Origin: Methylorubrum suomiense | GTDB taxonomy: Bacteria; Pseudomonadota; Alphaproteobacteria; Rhizobiales; Beijerinckiaceae | Length of the DNA: 64,000 nt | Assembly: GCF_022179765.1 (NCBI RefSeq) | Contig: NZ_BPRE01000001.1 | Span: forward strand, 124,001-188,000 | Direction: 5' to 3' | Shown here: piece after piece, positions 45,171-54,529 of the stretch | Numbering within the stretch: the stretch's first letter is position 1 | Layout: each line of letters starts with the position of its first letter | The notes under the pieces: model-generated | Told to the model about the DNA's origin: nothing | The model's input: the letters and a program-made list of their open reading frames with translations, nothing else | The model's database searches: none | Made by a program: the position numbers and the translations under genes

Positions 45171-46892
45171 GTGACACAAGGGCTCTTCTCCTCGATCCGC
45201 AGCCTGCTCGCCTTGCTGCTCGCGTTGGCCACCGGCTTCGGCGGCCTCGTCGTGGTCGGAACGGGCGATGCGGGGAACGGCGGAGGCATTCGCGGCAGCA
45301 GAAGCGGGCGAGAGAGCGCGGCACTGATCGCGGAGCGGATCGAAGAGGCGCTGCTCTCGGTCGGGCGCGATCTCAGCCTGGTCGGCGAGAGCCTTGCCGC
45401 GCAGACGCCCGAAGCGGCGGGCGATGCGGCGGGCCGCCTGTTCGCCGCGTGGCGCCGGCTTCGTCCGGACGACGCCAACATCCTGTTCGCCGACCGGGGC
45501 GGACGGATCCTCGCAGCCTCGGCGCAACGGATCGTCGGGGGCGACGTATCCGGCAGTCCGTGGTTCGCACGATCCCTTCAAGGCGTGGTGATCGGGGAAT
45601 CGGCGGAGGGAAGCCGAGCCGGCGCTGCGGTGGCGCGCAACCTGATCGTTGCGGCCCCTGCGGGCGGCGGCACCTCCGCTGCCGGTATCGTCGCGGTGCA
45701 GCTCGATCAGAGCTGGGTCGATGCCGTGGTCACCACGGCCCGGCGGGCCTTGGCGGATGGGGCGCAGGGCCTGTCGATTCAGGTGTTGAACGGTTCGGGA
45801 CGCGTCCTCCACCGGTCCGGCCCGGAGATGCATGGCTCGGAAGCCAGCGTCACGGTCGGCGATGTCCGCCAGGGCGGCGTCGGATGGCTCGTGAGCGTGC
45901 GCGCGCCGGAACCGCCCATGCCCGGCTCCCCCGTCCTTCTTCTGCTCGCCGCCGTCCTCCTCATGGCGGGCCTCGGATGGCTCGTCGGCGGATGTCTGAC
46001 GCGAAACCTCGCCTATGCCTCGGCGCTCTGCCGTCATGACACCGGGCGGTCGAGGCCGGGCTGGATCCTGACCCGCGACCTCCACGATCTGACCACCCGC
46101 CTGCGCGCCCTCGTCGAGCTGAGCCTGAGCCGGGAGCGCCTTCTCCAGGAGAAGCGCATCGCCCTGGCCCGCAGCCGCGACCGCATTCGTGCCATTCGGA
46201 ACCTCTCGGGTTCGAGTTGCTGGGAGATCGATCTCAACACCGGGCAGGTGATCTGGACCGATGGAGACGAGGCCGCTTCCGAACGCGCCTGCACCCTGAG
46301 CGATGTGCTCGCCCATCTCGAACCCGACGATCGGCCGGCCTTCGGCCAAGCCCTCGCCACGGTTCGGGCCGACCGGCACGCCGTGCGCGACGTGGTCGTG
46401 CGCACCCGCGCGGGCGGCGAGCGCATCTCCGGTCGCCGGCTCGCCCTTCGCTTTGCGGCCGGCCGCGCCGACTCGACCCGCCTTTACGCCCTGAGCCGCG
46501 CCTACATGGAGCCGGCCCGCGAGGCGCAGACCGCCCCGCCTCCGTCGTCGGCGGCCGCCCCCTCACGCCTCGAGAGCGGCGGCCCCGACCTCGACAGCGC
46601 CCTCACGGCGGCGATCGCGGCACTTGGAACCTTCATGGGCGACGCGTCCGAGGGCTGCGGCCGAAGCGGGCGCATTCCGGCCACGGCCCTGCGCGGCGCG
46701 GTGCCGTCGCATCGCGTTCGGGCCTCGAGCCGACCGGGTCCTGGGCCGACCCGTACGGAGGCCGCGGCCTTCACGCTCGCGGCGGCCCTCGAAGGCGTGG
46801 TCACGCTGATCCGCGAATCCGCGCGACCCGAGATGGCGCGGGTGCCGCCGCGGGAGACCGACCTGCCGCCCGTAAGGCGCATGCGGGGTTGA
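45171..46892 (+). CDS. Cache-PAS membrane sensor without an output domain
   Basis: A 573-residue protein from the GTG at 45171; TTG codons at 45138 and 45156 are alternatives. A membrane helix (about 8-31) is followed by a periplasmic Cache-like domain with LFADRGGRILAASAQ and SPWFARSLQG. A second helix (about 255-275) follows, then a PAS-like region with SSCWEIDLNTGQVIW. The C-terminal 170 residues are Ala/Pro/Ser-rich with a short helical stretch. No histidine kinase, GGDEF, EAL or chemotaxis domain is present, which is unusual for this sensor architecture. It is the gene before the cellulose operon and shares a CtrA-type box with it. Confidence 0.75.
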   Translation: MTQGLFSSIRSLLALLLALATGFGGLVVVGTGDAGNGGGIRGSRSGRESAALIAERIEEALLSVGRDLSLVGESLAAQTPEAAGDAAGRLFAAWRRLRPDDANILFADRGGRILAASAQRIVGGDVSGSPWFARSLQGVVIGESAEGSRAGAAVARNLIVAAPAGGGTSAAGIVAVQLDQSWVDAVVTTARRALADGAQGLSIQVLNGSGRVLHRSGPEMHGSEASVTVGDVRQGGVGWLVSVRAPEPPMPGSPVLLLLAAVLLMAGLGWLVGGCLTRNLAYASALCRHDTGRSRPGWILTRDLHDLTTRLRALVELSLSRERLLQEKRIALARSRDRIRAIRNLSGSSCWEIDLNTGQVIWTDGDEAASERACTLSDVLAHLEPDDRPAFGQALATVRADRHAVRDVVVRTRAGGERISGRRLALRFAAGRADSTRLYALSRAYMEPAREAQTAPPPSSAAAPSRLESGGPDLDSALTAAIAALGTFMGDASEGCGRSGRIPATALRGAVPSHRVRASSRPGPGPTRTEAAAFTLAAALEGVVTLIRESARPEMARVPPRETDLPPVRRMRG

Positions 46893-47517
46893 GCCGAACG
46901 CGGCGGGGTGACGGATCGCGCTCGCCACCCTCCCACCGTCTCGATGGGGCGGGACGGGTGACCTGACCGGATTTCGGGGGCTCGGCTTGCGAGAAGGGAC
47001 ATTGTCTGAGTCGGCAGCGGAGGGACGACAAGCGGGCCAACAGCCAAACCAAGCCCCGGCCGCGTTCGAGGAGGCCACCACCTTCACGGCGCATGGCTGT
47101 CGGTCGAAGCGTTGACGCCGACCCCATCAATCTGACGGCTTGGCTGGCCGATCTGCCCATGATTTCGACCGATCATCGCGTCCAACGCATCGTTGTGCCG
47201 ATTATCGCAACAGATTTGCCATCATTTTTGGCAGAAATATGCCCCGCGGCTTCAAGACTCGACAGCAGATATTTCGAACCCAAGAGCGGAGAAACAATCT
47301 TATCGCAGTGCTCAGGCATCGCGAAAAAATCTCCCGATATGTTCCATATGATATTTTTCGAATGGTCGAATCACCAATGCGATGGCTAATGCCAAAATGA
47401 CTCTATCGGCATCGCATGGGCCATATTCATGACTGCGTTAACCACTTGTTAACACTATGAATGCTTCCTGGATCCGACACAAAAATAGCCGATTTCACGC
47501 GAGCATTGGGGGCCTGC
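46893..47517. other. Intergenic region upstream of the cellulose operon
   Basis: About 625 bp, turning AT-rich after 47170. Two overlapping open frames of about 90 codons (47093-47400) lack ribosome sites and recognisable motifs and are probably not genes. The CtrA-type box at 47437-47453 is the main signal seen. Confidence 0.5.
47437..47453 (+). promoter_or_regulatory. CtrA-type box upstream of bcsS
   Basis: GTTAAC-N5-GTTAAC, with the same half-sites and 5-bp spacer as the box before the orphan sensor, giving TTAA-N7-TTAA. It ends 64 bp before the preferred bcsS start and is placed to control the whole cellulose operon. Confidence 0.65.
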
Positions 47518-48300
47518 GTGTTTCACAGTCCAACACATTTGACGATTCTACTCGGCTGCCTGGCGCTCGCGCCGGGCGGAGCGCGCGCAGCTGATTTGCC
47601 AGCGGGCGGAGCGCGCGGGGCCGACTGGTATACGGGGGTCGAGCGGGAAGTCGCGCGCGAGGACTGGATCGTGGCCGTGGATGCCAGCGCCACGGTGACC
47701 ACGAACAGCTCCGCCTTCGGTACGATCACGGCCACGATTGCCCCGGTCGCCACGCTGCTCGACAGCGGCCTGCGCGTGCGCCTGCAGGGTGTGGCCGGAA
47801 CCTACAGCTATCCCGGCGCCGCAGTGCGCCAGACCGTCACCGGCGTGCAGCAGGAGGGGACGCTCCTGCTCGGCTACGAGTGGATCTGGCAGCAGGCGGC
47901 GCTCGCCGGCTATGTCGGCATGAACGTGCGCAGCAACGAGCTGTCGATCGTCGATCCCGGCAATCCCGTGGTCGGCACGGGTCTGGGCGTGAAGGTCGCG
48001 GCCGACCTTTACGTCAATCCCACGGACAACACGCTTCTGGCCGTGAACGCGTCCTACTCGACGCTGTTCAACGCCTATTATGCGCGGGCGCGGGCCGGGT
48101 TCGCCATCGCACCCGGTGTGTTCATCGGTCCGGAGGTCACGCTCCTTGGAGACAACTTCTTCAACGGTTGGCGGGCGGGCGGACACGTGACCGGCTTCGC
48201 CGTTGGGCCGATGAAGTTCTCCCTCGGGGCCGGCTACGCCTTCGATCGCATCCGCAAGGGCGGATACTACACCAGCATCGACGGCCGGATCGCCTTCTGA
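47518..48300 (+). CDS. bcsS: Cellulose biosynthesis protein BcsS
   Basis: A 260-residue exported protein beginning with a signal peptide that ends GARAAD. The mature part consists of alternating hydrophobic strands (LLGYEWIWQQAALAGYVGMN, SLGAGYAFDRI) and ends in DGRIAF, a C-terminal aromatic typical of outer-membrane beta-barrels. BcsS is found beside alphaproteobacterial bcs genes; its role is unproven, but an outer-membrane barrel would fit. The GTG at 47518 is preferred to an ATG at 47461, because that ATG lies only 8 bp from the CtrA-type box. Confidence 0.78.
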   Translation: MFHSPTHLTILLGCLALAPGGARAADLPAGGARGADWYTGVEREVAREDWIVAVDASATVTTNSSAFGTITATIAPVATLLDSGLRVRLQGVAGTYSYPGAAVRQTVTGVQQEGTLLLGYEWIWQQAALAGYVGMNVRSNELSIVDPGNPVVGTGLGVKVAADLYVNPTDNTLLAVNASYSTLFNAYYARARAGFAIAPGVFIGPEVTLLGDNFFNGWRAGGHVTGFAVGPMKFSLGAGYAFDRIRKGGYYTSIDGRIAF

Positions 48301-48364
48301 GACCGAACGGGCGGCCACGACGGGCCGCCCTCTCCCGCTTGATCGACTGACCGGGATTGGCCCG

Positions 48365-50779
48365 ATGCCTCCCTTCCTCACCCGTGCCACCTGGCTGATC
48401 AGCGCCGCGCTGACGCTGCTGCTCCTGTCTCAACCGCTCAGCACGACCGTCCAGCTCGAAATGAGCATCGGCGCCATCGTGCTCATGGCCCTCCTGTGGC
48501 TCGTCGCCAAGGGACAGACCGGACGGCTGACCTTCCTGGCCATCGGCAGTCTCGTCGTGCTGCGCTACATCTACTGGCGGCTCTCCAGCACCCTGCCGCC
48601 GCTCAGCGATCCGATCAACTTCGGTGCGGGTCTGCTTCTGGTCGGAGCGGAACTCTACTGCTTCTATATCCTGGCGGTCAGTCTCGTGATCAACGCGGCG
48701 CCCCTGTATCGGGCACCGCCGCCGCAGGACGAGGACGACGACCTCCCGACCGTCGACATCTTCGTGCCGAGCTACAACGAGGACCGGCACATCCTCGCGA
48801 CGACCCTCGCAGCGGCCAAGTCCATCGATTATCCGGCCGGCAAATTCACCGTCTGGCTGTTGGACGATGGCGGCACGGACCAGAAATGCGCCGATCCCGA
48901 CCCGCGCAAGGCCGAGGAGGCGCGGGCCCGCCGCAAGGTGCTGCAGGCGCTCTGCGCCGATCTCGGCGTCTCCTACCTGACCCGCCGGCGCAACCTGCAC
49001 GCCAAGGCCGGCAACCTGAACAACGGCCTCCAGAACTCGGTCGGGGAAATCGTCGTCGTTCTCGATGCCGACCACGTCCCCTTCCGCTCGTTTCTACGCG
49101 ACACGATCGGCCATTTCGCGGTCGATCCCAGGCTGTTCCTGGTGCAGACGCCGCACGCCTTCCTCAATCCCGATCCGATCGAGCGCAACCTGAAGACCTT
49201 CGATCGGATGCCGTCGGAGAACGAGATGTTCTACGCGGTGGGCCAGTGCGGCCTCGACAAGTGGAACGGCTCGTTCTTCTGCGGCTCGGCCGCCCTGTTG
49301 CGACGCCGGGCGCTCGACGAGGCCGGCGGCTTCTCCGGCATCACCATCACCGAGGATTGCGAGACCGCGTTCGAGCTGCATTCGCGCGGCTGGACCAGCA
49401 TCTACGTCGACAAGCCCCTGATCGCCGGCCTGCAGCCGGAAACCCTGTCGGACTTCATCGGTCAGCGCTCGCGCTGGTGCCAGGGCATGCTGCAGATCAT
49501 GCTGCTGAAGAACCCTGTCCTCAAGAGCGGTCTGAAGCCGATCCAGCGGCTCTGCTACCTCTCGAGCATGACGTTCTGGTTCTTCCCGCTGCCGCGCCTC
49601 GTCTTCATGGCCGCGCCGCTGCTGTACATCTTCTTCGACATGAAGATCGTCGTCGCCAACGTCGATGAGGCGATCGCCTACACCGCGACCTACATCGTCG
49701 TGAACTTGATGATGCAGAATTATCTCTACGGCCGTGTGCGGTGGCCCTTCGTCTCGGAACTGTACGAATACGTTCAGGGCCTGTTCCTGATCAAGGCGAC
49801 CGCCTCAGTCATCATCTCGCCCCGCAAGCCCACGTTCAAGGTGACGGCCAAGAACGTCAATCTCGACCACGATCAGCTGTCGCCCCTGGCCCTGCCCTAC
49901 TTCCTCGTCTTCGCAATCCTGTCCATCGGGGCGCTGGTATCGGCCTATCGCTACACCTTCGAGCCCGGGGTCACGAACCTGATGCTGGTGGTCGGGTTGT
50001 GGAACCTGTTCAACCTCATCACCGCCGGTGCCGCCCTGGGCGTGGCCGCCGAGCGGCGCCAGACCGAGAAGGCCCCCTCCCTGGCCGTCGACCGGCCGGC
50101 GGTGCTGAATCTCAACGGGATGGCCCTCGACGTCACCGTCGAGCGCATTTCGGGCGCGGGCTGCCGGATCCGCATGGACGCCGTCGTGCCGGTGCGCCGG
50201 GGCGGCGACACCATGGTCGGGACGCTCTCGGCGCTGCCGCAGGCCAACCTTCCGCTCCTGAGCCATGCCCGGACGATCCCGGTGCGCCTCGTCGGCGTGA
50301 CCGCAGCGGGCGAAGAATCGGTGTGCGATCTCGTCTTCGAGACCCTCACGCCCGGCAGCTACTTCGCCCTTGCCGACCTGATGTACAGCGACGCGGGCGC
50401 GATGAGCCGCTTCCAAATGCGGCGGCGCACCCACAAGGACATCGTGTCCGGGACGCTGCAATTCGTCCGCTGGGGATTGTCCGGCCCGGTCAGGGCTTTC
50501 GCCTACCTGATGACGACCACCGCCGCCCCCAAGGCCGAGGAGCCTGCCGCCCGGCCGCGCAAGGCCGAGCGCCAGCGCGCCGCCGATGCGGGTCGCCCCG
50601 CCGATGCGCCATCCGCTCGCGCGGCGGAGGCCCGCAACGCGGCAGCCCCCTCGTCCGAGGGATCCCCGGGCTGGCTCCATCAGATGGTCGAGTCGGAGGC
50701 CGCCACCGGCGGACCCGAACGCGACCGCCGCACCGCCGACCGGCCGGAACCGGCGCTGCTGCCGACCCGTGCCGGCTGA
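48365..50779 (+). CDS. bcsA: Cellulose synthase catalytic subunit (UDP-forming)
   Basis: An 804-residue inner-membrane GT2 synthase that polymerises UDP-glucose and extrudes the glucan. All catalytic motifs are intact: DDG (167-169), DAD (234-236), FFCGS (304-308), TED (329-331) and QRSRW (367-371). The PilZ domain is degenerate: the RxxxR motif reads RRQTEK (564-569), without the second Arg, and the D/NxSxxG motif reads RISGAG (594-599), with Arg in place of the Asp/Asn. Activation by c-di-GMP may therefore be lost or altered. The last 100 residues are a disordered Ala/Arg/Glu-rich tail. Confidence 0.95.
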   Translation: MPPFLTRATWLISAALTLLLLSQPLSTTVQLEMSIGAIVLMALLWLVAKGQTGRLTFLAIGSLVVLRYIYWRLSSTLPPLSDPINFGAGLLLVGAELYCFYILAVSLVINAAPLYRAPPPQDEDDDLPTVDIFVPSYNEDRHILATTLAAAKSIDYPAGKFTVWLLDDGGTDQKCADPDPRKAEEARARRKVLQALCADLGVSYLTRRRNLHAKAGNLNNGLQNSVGEIVVVLDADHVPFRSFLRDTIGHFAVDPRLFLVQTPHAFLNPDPIERNLKTFDRMPSENEMFYAVGQCGLDKWNGSFFCGSAALLRRRALDEAGGFSGITITEDCETAFELHSRGWTSIYVDKPLIAGLQPETLSDFIGQRSRWCQGMLQIMLLKNPVLKSGLKPIQRLCYLSSMTFWFFPLPRLVFMAAPLLYIFFDMKIVVANVDEAIAYTATYIVVNLMMQNYLYGRVRWPFVSELYEYVQGLFLIKATASVIISPRKPTFKVTAKNVNLDHDQLSPLALPYFLVFAILSIGALVSAYRYTFEPGVTNLMLVVGLWNLFNLITAGAALGVAAERRQTEKAPSLAVDRPAVLNLNGMALDVTVERISGAGCRIRMDAVVPVRRGGDTMVGTLSALPQANLPLLSHARTIPVRLVGVTAAGEESVCDLVFETLTPGSYFALADLMYSDAGAMSRFQMRRRTHKDIVSGTLQFVRWGLSGPVRAFAYLMTTTAAPKAEEPAARPRKAERQRAADAGRPADAPSARAAEARNAAAPSSEGSPGWLHQMVESEAATGGPERDRRTADRPEPALLPTRAG

Positions 50780-50828
50780 GCCTCACCGCGTGCAAGACCC
50801 GTCCTCGAAGTCGAGACCGAGCCCGACA

Positions 50829-53354
50829 ATGCCCGCCATCCGCCAGCGCCAACCCGCACCGCACCGCGCCACCGCGCTGACGCTGGCAGGGCTGCTCGTC
50901 GCGGCCACTGCCCCGGCCTCGGCGCAGAGCTTCCTCGGCCGCGGTGCGCCGCAGGTCCTCACCGTTCCGGACGGCCCGTCGGCCAGCCGCGGCCCCGCCC
51001 GGGCGGGCGTGGAAACCGGCCCGGTGGCGCCGGCTCCGGCGGCGGCGCTGCCGCAGCGCCCGTTCCCGGCCCTGTCGGCGGGGCTGCGGCTCAGCGGCGA
51101 GGAGAGCAGCCTGCAATGGCCCGTCTACCTGACGGAGACGCAGTCCCGCGAGCGCCTGCGCCTGCGCATCGGCTATCTCGCGGCGATCTCGGTGGTGCCC
51201 GACGTGTCCTTCCTGACCGCGACGGTCAACGGCGTCGCCATCGGCCGGAGCGAGATCAAGGCGCCGGGCGCCATCCGCATCCTCGAATTCGACATCCCCG
51301 CCGATCTGCTGAAGCCGGGCTACAACGCCGTCGCGATCAGCGGCGTCCAGCGCCATCGGGTCGATTGCTCCCTCGACGCGACCTACGAGCTCTGGACCCA
51401 GATCGAGCCGGCCTGGACCGGCCTCGTCTCGGCGCCGGGCGCCATCGGGGCGGCTTCGCTGCGCGATCTCCCCGCCATCGCCCCCGATCATCGGGGCGTC
51501 GTCCCGATCCGCATCGTGCTGCGCAACCGGCCGGGCTTCGCCACGTTCGAGCGCCTGATCGGGCTCGCCCAGCGGGTCGCGCTCGCGGGCGGATTCTCGC
51601 AGACGGCGGTGGAGTTCGCCGCCGAGCCGGGGGGACCGGCCGGCCTCGACATCGTCGTCGGCGGCTCCGATGGGGAGGCCGCCGATCTCACCCGCCAGCC
51701 CATGACCTTCGAGCCGGCCCAGGGGGAGCGGGCGGCCCGGATCCTCGTGGCGGGCGACACGCCCACCGACATTGATGCGGCGATGCGCATCCTCGCCGCG
51801 ACGGCGACGCGCGATCCGGCCGGCAGTTCGCAGGGCCTCAGCGCCCTCGCCCAGGCGCGCGGCGTCCGCATCCGCAGCGGCGAGACAGTCGCCCTGTCGA
51901 CGTTGGGACATCAGGGCCGGGATTTCGCCGGTCGCCTGTTCCGCACCGGCTTCGACGTGACCCTGCCGACGGATTTTGTGCCGGCGGATTACGATCGGGT
52001 CGCCCTCGACCTCGCGGGCGGCTACGCGGCGGGCCTGGAACTCGGCGCGCAGATCGTCGTCGATCTCAACGGGCGCAACGTGGCGAGCCTGCCCCTGGCC
52101 CGCGCCGACGGCGATGTCTTCCGCGATGCGACCGTGGCCCTGCCGCTAAGCCGTTGGCGGCCCGGGCGCAACCGCGTCGAGATCAGGGCCCTGCTGCCGA
52201 CCGCCTCCGACCGGGTCTGCGAGGAGGGGCCGGCGCGTCGGCGGTTCCTGCTGCTCGACCGCTCCACCCTGACGACGCCGCGCCTCGCCCAGGCTCTGCG
52301 GCTGCCGGACCTCGCCGCGACGCTCGGCGGGGGCCTGCCGAAGGTCGCGCCCGAGCTTCGCCCGCGCCTCGTCGTGCCGAACCCGGATCGCGAGTCGATG
52401 TCAGCCGCCGCGACGCTCGCCGTCCAGATGGCGGTCTCCGCCGAGAAACCGATCGACTTCGAACTCGCCAACGATCGCGCCCTCGAAGGGCGGACCCCGA
52501 CCGTCGTGGTGGCGCCCGCCCGCTCCCTCGAACCCGAGATCCTGCGGGCGGTGGGACTGAACCCGGATCGGATCCGCCAGATCTGGGAGGGAAGGGCCGC
52601 CACCGCGTCGCTCGGCGCGCCGACGCGCCGCGTGACCGTCATGGACGGCGCCAGCCTCGACCGGCTGCGCAACGACCGCCCGCCGGCCTGCACCCTGCCG
52701 GCCCCCGGACCCCATTCGCCCAACCCGGCCCTGACGCGCACCCGCCCGGCGGCCTCCGAACCGGAAACCCACGATCTCGCCTCCGAGTGGACGAGCCGAC
52801 CGTCGGCACAATCCCGTCTCGCCGATCAGGCGGCGGCCTTCACGGCGAGGCTCACGGCCGCAACGCGGGACGGCTGGAGCACCACACTCGGCTGGGCCGA
52901 GGATCAGGTCCGCGAGCCGGAGATCGAGGTGAGCGCGCAGGCCTCCCTCATCGTCGGTCAGGGCTTGCCGGGCCGCGATCCGAGTACGCTGCTCACCGTG
53001 TTCACCGCACCGAATGCCGCGAGCCTCCAGGCCTCCGCCCTCTGCCTGACGACTCCCTCAATCTGGAACCGGATCGAGGGCCGTGTCGCCACTCTCGACG
53101 CCACCGACGGGACGCTCAGCGTCCACGACGCGAAGCAGGTCCGCCTCGTCGAGACCGGTCCGCCCTCTCTCGGGAATCTGCGTCTCGTCGTGGCCGGCTG
53201 GTTCTCCACCAATCCGAGCCTCTTCGTGCTGATCCTGTTCGCGGCCGCGATCAGCCTCGGTCTCAGCACCTCGGCGATGCTGCGCAACGTGGGGCGCGCG
53301 AGCGCCGGGGGCAGCGGCCGGATCGGACACGGGAACCGGGAGGACGAGCGATGA
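50829..53354 (+). CDS. bcsB: Cellulose synthase regulatory subunit BcsB
   Basis: An 841-residue periplasmic protein anchored by one C-terminal helix (about 803-825, SLFVLILFAAAISLGLST). A signal peptide of about 33 residues leads into two carbohydrate-binding and two flavodoxin-like domains (for example ESSLQWPVYLTETQSRERLRLRI and the DCSLDATYELWTQIEP segment). It guides the emerging glucan and is required for BcsA activity. Its stop overlaps the start of bcsZ by four bases. Confidence 0.93.
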   Translation: MPAIRQRQPAPHRATALTLAGLLVAATAPASAQSFLGRGAPQVLTVPDGPSASRGPARAGVETGPVAPAPAAALPQRPFPALSAGLRLSGEESSLQWPVYLTETQSRERLRLRIGYLAAISVVPDVSFLTATVNGVAIGRSEIKAPGAIRILEFDIPADLLKPGYNAVAISGVQRHRVDCSLDATYELWTQIEPAWTGLVSAPGAIGAASLRDLPAIAPDHRGVVPIRIVLRNRPGFATFERLIGLAQRVALAGGFSQTAVEFAAEPGGPAGLDIVVGGSDGEAADLTRQPMTFEPAQGERAARILVAGDTPTDIDAAMRILAATATRDPAGSSQGLSALAQARGVRIRSGETVALSTLGHQGRDFAGRLFRTGFDVTLPTDFVPADYDRVALDLAGGYAAGLELGAQIVVDLNGRNVASLPLARADGDVFRDATVALPLSRWRPGRNRVEIRALLPTASDRVCEEGPARRRFLLLDRSTLTTPRLAQALRLPDLAATLGGGLPKVAPELRPRLVVPNPDRESMSAAATLAVQMAVSAEKPIDFELANDRALEGRTPTVVVAPARSLEPEILRAVGLNPDRIRQIWEGRAATASLGAPTRRVTVMDGASLDRLRNDRPPACTLPAPGPHSPNPALTRTRPAASEPETHDLASEWTSRPSAQSRLADQAAAFTARLTAATRDGWSTTLGWAEDQVREPEIEVSAQASLIVGQGLPGRDPSTLLTVFTAPNAASLQASALCLTTPSIWNRIEGRVATLDATDGTLSVHDAKQVRLVETGPPSLGNLRLVVAGWFSTNPSLFVLILFAAAISLGLSTSAMLRNVGRASAGGSGRIGHGNREDER

Positions 53355-54529
53355 TGGCGGACCGGACCCGCGCCCTGGCAGCCGCGCTGCTCATGTCCCT
53401 CGCGCCCGCGGCCGTCCTCGCCCAGGCACCGGCCGAGCCAGCCCCCACCGAAACGCGGCCGCCCGCCAAAACCCTTCCCGAAAAGGCCCTTCCTGAAAAG
53501 GCTCTTGCCGAAACCGCCGAGACGCTTCCCATGCTGAACAGCCTCGGAAACGTGCCGGGCTGGCGCCGATACAAGACGCGCTTCGTGACCGATCAGGGCC
53601 GCGTGGTCGATTCCGGGAACGGGCGCATCAGCCACAGCGAGAGCCAGGGCTACGGGATGCTACTCGCGGTGGCGGCCGGCGACCGCGATACCTTCCAGAG
53701 GATCTGGGGCTGGACGCGGGCCAATCTGATGGTGCGGGACGACGCGCTGCTCGCCTGGCGCTGGGAGCCCGACAAGCGGCCCGCCGTCGCCGACATGAAC
53801 AACGCGACGGACGGCGACATCCTGGTCGCCTGGGCCCTGGCCGAGGCGGGCGACGGCTGGTCGGACGAGAGCTATCGCCTCGCGTCGCGCCGCATCGCCG
53901 TCGATATCGCCCGGCGCACGGTCCTCTTCCGGTCCGAGGGCCCGCCGCTGCTGTTGCCGGCCATGAACGGCTTCTCGGCCGAGGATCGGCCGGACGGTCC
54001 GGTGATCAACCTGTCCTACTGGGTGTTCCCCGCCTTCCCCCGGCTGGCTGCCGTGGCGCCGGAATTCGACTGGGATCGCCTGAGCGCGGCGGGGCGGGAT
54101 CTCCTCCTGCGGGCGCGTTTCGGTGAGGCGCGTCTTCCGACGGAATGGATCTCGATGCGGGGCGGCCAGCCCCAGCCCGCCTCCGGCTTCCCGCCGGAAT
54201 TCTCCTACAACGCCGTGCGGCTGCCGCTCTATCTCGCCATGGCGGGTGTCGGGGAGCGCCGCTATTACGAGCCGCTGCTGGCGCTCTGGGCCGACGCGGA
54301 CCAAGCCGGGCTCCCGATCATCGACACCGCGAGCGGTGCCGTGGCCGGACGCATGAACGAGCCCGGCTACGCGGCGATTCCCGCCCTGGTCGCCTGCGCC
54401 GTCGACGGGACGCCGCTGCCTGCGGACCTGCAGGAACCGGCCGCCTCCGAGAACTACTACCCCGCCACACTTCATCTCCTGGCCTTGACGGCTGCCAACA
54501 TGAGGTACCGGCCATGTCTCGGCCGCTGA
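53351..54529 (+). CDS. bcsZ: Periplasmic endo-1,4-glucanase (GH8)
   Basis: A 392-residue cellulase. Signal peptide to about residue 24, a short linker with a duplicated LPEKA unit, then the alpha/alpha-barrel of family GH8. The acid catalyst Glu97 lies in HSESQGYGM and the base-type Asp in NNATDGDILVAWAL, so it should be active. BcsZ trims or edits glucan in the periplasm. The gene overlaps bcsB by four bases and the next gene by 16. Confidence 0.93.
   Translation: MMADRTRALAAALLMSLAPAAVLAQAPAEPAPTETRPPAKTLPEKALPEKALAETAETLPMLNSLGNVPGWRRYKTRFVTDQGRVVDSGNGRISHSESQGYGMLLAVAAGDRDTFQRIWGWTRANLMVRDDALLAWRWEPDKRPAVADMNNATDGDILVAWALAEAGDGWSDESYRLASRRIAVDIARRTVLFRSEGPPLLLPAMNGFSAEDRPDGPVINLSYWVFPAFPRLAAVAPEFDWDRLSAAGRDLLLRARFGEARLPTEWISMRGGQPQPASGFPPEFSYNAVRLPLYLAMAGVGERRYYEPLLALWADADQAGLPIIDTASGAVAGRMNEPGYAAIPALVACAVDGTPLPADLQEPAASENYYPATLHLLALTAANMRYRPCLGR

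Noticed and set aside
47093..47400. Two overlapping small open frames upstream of bcsS
   Set aside because: They overlap in different frames, lack ribosome sites and resemble no family; the stretch looks like promoter DNA.
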